Origin: Planctomycetota bacterium
GTDB taxonomy: Bacteria > Planctomycetota > Phycisphaerae > Tepidisphaerales > Tepidisphaeraceae
Length of the DNA: 17,885 nucleotides
NCBI GenBank assembly: GCA_023417885.1
Contig: JAEZED010000100.1
Span: forward strand, 1-17,885
Direction: 5' to 3'
Below, in pieces: positions 13,430 to 17,885 of this stretch. Made by a program: the position numbers and the translations under genes. Position 1 is the first letter of the stretch, and every line of letters starts with the position of its first letter. The notes beneath the pieces were generated by a model. The model was not told where the DNA came from. It ran no database searches and saw only the letters and a program-made list of their open reading frames with translations.

Positions 13430-15589
13430 TCACTCCAGCACGTCGAACAGATTGCTGTAGCGATCCGTCCAGAGGATCGGCTTCTCCTGGTCGTCCCACT
13501 CGCGCAGCCATTCGGCGCGGGCGATGCGCTCGAGGAACCCGGCATTGTCCGTCACGAGGATCCAGTCCGAGGCGTTTCCCGACGCCTGCTCGACGCTTCC
13601 CACGGCGATCTGCCGCGCCTCCAGCCCCATCCGGTCGGCGGCGGCGCGCACCACCGGGCGCAGGTTGAGATATCGGTTGGAGACATGCACCACGATGACG
13701 CCGCCGTCGGCGAGATGCCTCCGGTATATCTCGAAGCACTCGGCCGTGAGCAGGTGAACGGGAATCGCGTCGCTGCTGAAGGCGTCCACCACGAGCACGT
13801 CGAGGCGCATCGGCTCACCGCGCTCCAGTTGCTCCTCCATCACGAGCCGCGCATCCCCCATGTGCAGCGCGATCTCTCCGCCGCGGGCGCGGGCGTCGGC
13901 GAGGTAGCTGAAGTGCCGCTCCGCCACGTCCACGACGAGCGGATTGATCTCGTAGAAGGCCATCTCCACGCCCGCCCCGCCATAGACGGCCAGGCTCCCG
14001 GCGCCCAGGCCCACCGCGCCGACGCGGAAGGGGCGGCCGGGCGTTTCGCGCTGCGGGTGCTCGGTAAGCGCCAGCCCCACGCCGCTCTCTGGGATGTAGT
14101 AGGTCGTCGGGTAGTCGCGCAGCTCCGGGTAGAGAAGCTGCATGCCGTGCAGGATACGGCCGTGCACCAGCTCGAGCTGCTCGAACGGCACGTCGAACTC
14201 CCGGTACCCGGGGTTCACCTCGGCGGCGGTGAGATCCAGCGTCTCCGGATCGATCCTCCCTCCGCCGACTACCTTCAGCACGCCGTAGAAGTTGCGCTCC
14301 ATGCGGACGATCTGCCCGTCGGTGCGCGTGGCGATGCGGCCGAGGGTGACGCCGAGCATGGCGATCGCCGCAAGCGCCAGCGCCCCCCCGCCGAAGGCCA
14401 TCGTCCGCGCGGCGGCGCCGGCGTCGCGCAGGGCGGGGCGGACGCTCCGGGCCATCGCGATCAGCACGAGCAGGCAGGTGCCGACTAGGCCCACGTGCAG
14501 CTCGAAGAAGGCGTCGAAGACCAGCGGCGCGACGATGGCGACGAACACCCCGCCGATCGCCCCGCCGGCGGAGACGGCGACGTAGAAGAGTGTCAGGTAG
14601 CGCGGCGCCGGCCTCGATCGCGCCAGCTCCCCGTGCAGCGACATGCAGCAGGCGAAGAGCGTGAGCGTGTAGAGGCCGATCTGCCACTTCAGCCCCAGGT
14701 CGATCCCGCGCGCCAGCGCGAAGACCCCCGCCGCCACGCCCGCCAGCAGCAGCGGGCCGAAAACGCCCCGCCGGTACCAGCGGTCGCTCTCGAAGGTGAT
14801 GATGAAGCTGAGCAGGTAGATGCTCAGCGGCAGCAGCCAGAGGAACGGCACCACCGCCACGTCCTGGCAGAGCTGGTTCGTGATCGCCAGCAGCATGATC
14901 GAGCCGAACCCCGCCAGCGCCAGCCAGAGCAGGATCTCCCCCGCCCCCGGCACACGCTCGGCCGGCGCGGGCGCCGTTGCCTCCGCTTCCTGCGCCGCCG
15001 GCTCGGTGGCGTTCATCTGCCGAAGCGCGCACACCGTGCAGAGCAGGGCGAAGGCGATGAAGCCGACGGACCACGTCCACGCCTGCACCGGAAGCTGGAA
15101 GAGCCGCTCGAAGAGGAACGGATAGCTGAAAAGCGCAAGCAGCGATCCGGCGTTGGAGAGCGCGTACAGGCGATAAGGAGAGGCCCCCGGCGCGGTGCGG
15201 CTGAACCAGCGCTGAAGCAGCGGCGCCGTCGAGGCAAGCATCAGGTAAGGCGCCCCCACCGTCACCGCCAGCAGGATCAGGATGCGCAGCGTCGGCTCGT
15301 CCGAAGGCGCGGGCTTCCAGGCGTCGGCCGGGATGATCGGCAGCGTCAACGCCGCCAGCACCAGCAGGGCGATGTGCACGATCGCCTGCGCCCGCGGGCG
15401 GAGGAAGTGCTGGAGAAGGTGCGCGTAGAGATAGCCTCCCAGGAGCAGCACCTGGAAAAACAGCATGCACGTCGTCCAGACCCCGCTGGTCCCGCCGAAC
15501 CACGGGAGGATGTACTTGCCGATCAGCGGCTGCACCTGGAACAGCAGGAACGCGCTGACGAAAATCGTGATCGCGAAGACGAGGGCCAA
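13430..15589 (-). CDS. Multi-helix membrane protein fused to a spermidine-synthase-like domain
   Basis: The protein (719 residues from TTG 15589) has an N-terminal multi-helix domain (about 1-420). It includes the family-typical segments SAFLLFQVQPLIGKYILPWF and SGVWTTCMLFFQ near the start. A C-terminal Rossmann domain like spermidine synthase follows: GAVGLGAGS (about 525-535), FYEINP, HMGDAR, VVDAFSSDAIPVH (about 595-608) and a final GGVIVVHVSN strand. Fused proteins of this type are common and mostly uncharacterised; polyamine synthesis is not established. Start is uncertain: TTG 15589 fits where homology begins, while ATG 15745 (GGAG upstream) would add 52 residues and overlap the next gene head to head. 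No adjacent polyamine genes. Confidence 0.85.
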   Translation of the reverse strand: MALVFAITIFVSAFLLFQVQPLIGKYILPWFGGTSGVWTTCMLFFQVLLLGGYLYAHLLQHFLRPRAQAIVHIALLVLAALTLPIIPADAWKPAPSDEPTLRILILLAVTVGAPYLMLASTAPLLQRWFSRTAPGASPYRLYALSNAGSLLALFSYPFLFERLFQLPVQAWTWSVGFIAFALLCTVCALRQMNATEPAAQEAEATAPAPAERVPGAGEILLWLALAGFGSIMLLAITNQLCQDVAVVPFLWLLPLSIYLLSFIITFESDRWYRRGVFGPLLLAGVAAGVFALARGIDLGLKWQIGLYTLTLFACCMSLHGELARSRPAPRYLTLFYVAVSAGGAIGGVFVAIVAPLVFDAFFELHVGLVGTCLLVLIAMARSVRPALRDAGAAARTMAFGGGALALAAIAMLGVTLGRIATRTDGQIVRMERNFYGVLKVVGGGRIDPETLDLTAAEVNPGYREFDVPFEQLELVHGRILHGMQLLYPELRDYPTTYYIPESGVGLALTEHPQRETPGRPFRVGAVGLGAGSLAVYGGAGVEMAFYEINPLVVDVAERHFSYLADARARGGEIALHMGDARLVMEEQLERGEPMRLDVLVVDAFSSDAIPVHLLTAECFEIYRRHLADGGVIVVHVSNRYLNLRPVVRAAADRMGLEARQIAVGSVEQASGNASDWILVTDNAGFLERIARAEWLREWDDQEKPILWTDRYSNLFDVLE

Positions 15590-15731
15590 GGGAGTGCGCC
15601 GGAATGAGGTGACGGGTCCGCCGATACGCGGCAGGCGGAATGGCCGGCAGGATAGCAAACCGGGCCCGCTCCCGCCCCGGTTCGGCCTTCGTTCCCAGGC
15701 GCGATTCCCTGCGCCCGCGGCCGCGGCTTGG

Positions 15732-15737
15732 TACGAT
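15732..15737 (+). promoter_or_regulatory. Candidate -10 box TACGAT before the 15744 gene
   Basis: TACGAT, 6 bases (CCGGAC), ATG (15744). No ribosome binding site precedes the ATG; leaderless geometry. Confidence 0.45.
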
Positions 15738-15743
15738 CCGGAC

Positions 15744-16235
15744 ATGACCGCTCCGGATCATGTCCCCTACGCCAGCCCGACCTTCGACTACGAGCGCCGT
15801 GTCCAGGACGACGGGCATCTCAAGGCGCTGGTCGTCTGCCACTACGTCTGGGCCGGGCTCATCGCGATCCTCGCGCTCATCCCGCTCATCCACGTCTTCC
15901 TTGGCATCGCCATGATCCGGGGCATGTTCGCGGACCAGCCCAACCCGCCCCCGCCCGAGCTCGGCTGGTTCTTTGTCGTGTTCGGCGCCGGCGCCATCCT
16001 CCTGGGCGAGGCGATCGCGGCGCTGAATGTTTACAGCGCGCTCCAGATCTCGCGGCGGCGCCGGCGCGTGCTGAGCATCGTCGTCGCCGGGATCAACTGC
16101 CTCTCCGTCCCCCTGGGCACGCTCCTGGGCATCTTCACGATCATCGTCCTGGCGCGCGACAGCGTCCGGCTCCAGTACGCCGAGCGCTCCGGCCCCAGTC
16201 CGCCCCCCGCCGCCCCGCATCCGGCATGGTCGTGA
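15744..16235 (+). CDS. Small integral membrane protein, uncharacterised family
   Basis: The 163-residue protein has a polar N-terminus, then DGHLKALVVCHYVWAGLIAI leading into a first long hydrophobic segment (about 28-58), a PPPPELGWFFVVFGAG loop-plus-helix (about 68-100), a short basic loop SRRRRR, and a last segment with AGINCLSVPLGTLLGIFTII (about 115-135). The order HLK..HY..G / P...GWFF / RRRR / N.L..PLGT.LG.FTI.VL is one I recall from a widespread small membrane protein family with no known function. The A/P-rich tail is likely disordered. ATG 15744 is fixed by a -10-like TACGAT 6 bases upstream; the frame is open further upstream but runs antisense to the fused membrane gene. Confidence 0.8.
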   Translation: MTAPDHVPYASPTFDYERRVQDDGHLKALVVCHYVWAGLIAILALIPLIHVFLGIAMIRGMFADQPNPPPPELGWFFVVFGAGAILLGEAIAALNVYSALQISRRRRRVLSIVVAGINCLSVPLGTLLGIFTIIVLARDSVRLQYAERSGPSPPPAAPHPAWS

Positions 16236-16250
16236 TCCGCGCCTCCCGGC

Positions 16251-16256
16251 TACACT
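16251..16256 (+). promoter_or_regulatory. Candidate -10 box TACACT upstream of the YceI gene
   Basis: TACACT lies 48 bases before ATG 16305. It would give a leader of about 42 bases that contains the AAGGAG ribosome binding site (16292-16297). No -35 is obvious. Confidence 0.3.
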
Positions 16257-16304
16257 CCGGCGGAACCGACAGACACCAAACCAACTCCCGGAAGGAGAAT
16301 CTCC

Positions 16305-16958
16305 ATGTGCCTGTGCAAGCCGCGTTGCTTTGCAATCGCCCTGGTCTTCACCGCCGGTCTCGCCTCCGCCGCCTGGCTGAGCAGCGGGACCGAAGTCGGC
16401 GCCTCCACGCCCGCCGCTTCGGCCCGGCTTGAGGCGGCGCTCGAGGTGAAGCAGTTCACCGTCGATCCCGTTCACAGCGCCGCGATCTTCGGGATCGAGT
16501 GGGGCGGGATGACCCCCTTCTACGGTCAGTTCAACACCTTCAGCGGCACCGTCACCTATGACGGGCAGGACGTCTCCACGTTCTCCTGCGACATCGCCAT
16601 CCCGCTGGACGGCATCGACACGCACAACGAGCAGCGCGACCGCCACCTCAAGAGCCCCGACTTCTTCAACGCCCGCGAGTATCCCAACATCTCGTTCAAG
16701 AGCACGAAGCTCACCGACAACGGCGACGGCACCTGGACGCTCGCCGGCGACCTCACCATGCGCGGCAACACGCATCCGGTCGAGGGGAAGGTCACCCACC
16801 TGAGCACGAAGGCCGGCCAGGGCGGCGAGCGCTGCGGCATCTCCGCCACATTCACCATCAAGCGCAGCCAGTGGGAGGTGGATCACATGGTCGGCCAGGG
16901 CCTGGGGGACGACGTGACCCTCATGGTCTCCATCCAGAGCGCCGCGCAGGGCGCGTGA
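16305..16958 (+). CDS. YceI-family exported lipid/isoprenoid-binding protein
   Basis: The 217-residue protein starts with a short, cysteine-containing signal sequence (MCLCKPRCFAIALVFTAGLA...), then a YceI lipocalin-like barrel: VDPVHSAAIFGIEW (about 53-66), GQFNTFSGTVTYD, GIDTHNEQRDRHLKSPDFF (about 103-121), YPNISFKST (about 126-134) and a C-terminal QWEVDHMVGQGLGDDVTLMV region. YceI proteins are periplasmic and bind polyisoprenoid chains or similar lipids, with roles in stress and quinone handling; a precise role here is not shown. ATG 16305 is fixed by AAGGAG with 7-base spacing. It is followed by a 12-bp hairpin, so it is probably monocistronic. Confidence 0.92.
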   Translation: MCLCKPRCFAIALVFTAGLASAAWLSSGTEVGASTPAASARLEAALEVKQFTVDPVHSAAIFGIEWGGMTPFYGQFNTFSGTVTYDGQDVSTFSCDIAIPLDGIDTHNEQRDRHLKSPDFFNAREYPNISFKSTKLTDNGDGTWTLAGDLTMRGNTHPVEGKVTHLSTKAGQGGERCGISATFTIKRSQWEVDHMVGQGLGDDVTLMVSIQSAAQGA

Positions 16959-16980
16959 GCCAATCGCAACGACGCCCGGC

Positions 16981-17010
16981 GGGCCGCTCCACTCCCCGTG
17001 GAGCGCGCCC
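16981..17010 (+). terminator. Hairpin after the YceI gene
   Basis: CGCTCCAC (16985-16992), loop TCCCC, GTGGAGCG (16998-17005), extended by GGGC/GCCC with one bulged base: about 12 pairs. It sits 22 bases past the YceI stop. No T-run follows, so it may end transcription inefficiently or protect the 3' end. Confidence 0.45.
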
Positions 17011-17031
17011 CCGGCCGTGCGCCCGACGTCG

Positions 17032-17885
17032 ATGAGACCCGAGGTCGCCAAGGCCATCTTCGGCTTCCTGATCCCCGCGTCCCTCACGGTCGCGGCGTTG
17101 CTCGTCGCCGCTCTCTCCGGGCGCACGAAGCAGCAGCGGGGCAACGCGGGCGCCTGGGCCCTTCCGGCGGCGGTCGCCGCGGCACTGGCGATCATGTGGC
17201 TGGCACGCGCCTGGGACGTGCGCGACCGCTGGATCTGGGCGCTGCCGGCGAGCCTGGCCGTCTCCCTGGCGTGGGCCGCCTGCCTCACCCCGCGCCCACG
17301 CCGAAGGCGTTCGCGCCGCATCATGCTGATCGCCACCGCCCTCATCACCGCCGGCGCCGCGGGCGCGCTGATGTGGCCCACCTACTTCTCCGACCAGTCG
17401 CTGGGCGAGCGCCTGCTCCTGCCCGGGTTCATCCTCGTCGCGGCGTTGCTCCTCTACCCGCTGGCGCGCGGGGCGCACGTGGCCGACCTGGCCTGCATCG
17501 CCCTGTGCGCCGCGTCGCTGGCGCCGATCGTCCTCTGGTGCGGCGTGGAAGTGATGATGGACTTCATCCTCCCCCTGGCCGCCATCCCCGCCTGCGCCGC
17601 GGCCTTGGGCTGGCTGATCCGCGGGCGCCGGCGCCACCAGCGCCGGCGCGCGTTCGCCGCGGGGGGATATGCCGTGGCGCTCATCCTGCCGATCTGGGCG
17701 ATGTCCGCCTGGAGCAGCATGCGTGACGACCTGCCGATGACGATGGCGATCGCCCTGCCGCTCCCCTGCTGCGCGGTGCTGCTGCTGTGGATCGGGCGCA
17801 TCCCGGCCCTGGCGCGCCGCCCATGGCTGGCGGCGCTGGCAAGCTTTCTCGCCGTCGCCGCGGCATGCGCCGCGGCGATCTGGCT
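17032..17885 (+). CDS. Polytopic membrane protein, 3' end outside the window
   Basis: From ATG 17032 the frame stays open to the last base: 284 codons without a stop. The product begins MRPEVAKAIFGFLIPASLTV and alternates hydrophobic segments (for example about 8-28, 43-58, 72-86, 98-112, 125-145, 150-170, 175-195, 215-235) with short basic loops such as RPRRRRSRR and RGRRRHQRRR, as expected for an inner-membrane protein obeying the positive-inside rule. I do not recognise a family or catalytic motif. An in-frame GTG at 17017 is an alternative start; neither start has a good Shine-Dalgarno sequence. Opposite-strand frames here are shadows with low-complexity products. Confidence 0.65.
   Translation, partial: MRPEVAKAIFGFLIPASLTVAALLVAALSGRTKQQRGNAGAWALPAAVAAALAIMWLARAWDVRDRWIWALPASLAVSLAWAACLTPRPRRRRSRRIMLIATALITAGAAGALMWPTYFSDQSLGERLLLPGFILVAALLLYPLARGAHVADLACIALCAASLAPIVLWCGVEVMMDFILPLAAIPACAAALGWLIRGRRRHQRRRAFAAGGYAVALILPIWAMSAWSSMRDDLPMTMAIALPLPCCAVLLLWIGRIPALARRPWLAALASFLAVAAACAAAIW

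Noticed and set aside
13815..17381. An 1188-codon minus-strand frame
   Set aside because: It spans three recognised genes on both strands and is low-complexity; long open antisense frames are expected at this GC content.
1..17885. CRISPR array, toxin-antitoxin pair, defence cluster or secondary-metabolite cluster
   Set aside because: No spaced direct repeats, no paired small toxin-like genes with recognisable motifs and no nuclease/helicase or synthase domains were seen.

Overview
The window looks like chromosomal DNA of a GC-rich planctomycete, probably of the Phycisphaerae type. Taxonomic pointers are a GFTLVELLV prepilin-like surface protein with an H-x-DG motif, a small planctomycete-style zinc-ribbon protein, a TIGR03790-family protein, and mostly single-gene, head-to-head or tail-to-tail organisation. 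This assignment rests on family knowledge, not a search.

Layout. Positions 1-1439 look like the end of an integrated element: three small minus-strand genes (a membrane-anchored protein with an RVDGVD-type module, a YqaE/Pmp3 protein, and an unknown) plus one small plus-strand unknown. They stop at a 3' fragment of a proline tRNA (GGG anticodon, 1440-1486) with no 5' half, the usual footprint of a tRNA-targeted integrase. The tRNA's own terminator seems to survive next to it (1493-1537). From 1563 on the sequence looks like stable chromosome: an AsmA-like protein (-), a TIGR03790 protein (+), a zinc-ribbon protein (+), a shared terminator, the prepilin-like protein (-), a 575-base gene-free stretch, coaD (-), pgeF/yfiH (+), purM (-), a palindromic repeat, a sugar-phosphate isomerase/epimerase-like protein (+), a P1B-4-type metal ATPase (-), lysA (+), a membrane protein fused to a spermidine-synthase-like domain (-), a small membrane protein (+), a YceI protein (+) and a membrane protein cut by the window end (+).

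How the genes relate. They are mostly independent units: coenzyme A synthesis (CoaD), purine synthesis (PurM), purine/peptidoglycan housekeeping (PgeF), lysine/diaminopimelate metabolism (LysA), metal export, and several envelope proteins. I see no CRISPR array, rRNA, integrase or transposase, and no convincing defence or biosynthetic cluster. The most interesting signals are the tRNA-fragment attachment site and a recurring TAnnnT box 5-7 bases before many start codons. That box suggests leaderless transcription of these genes, whereas the prepilin, YceI, AsmA-like and zinc-ribbon genes have clear Shine-Dalgarno leaders.
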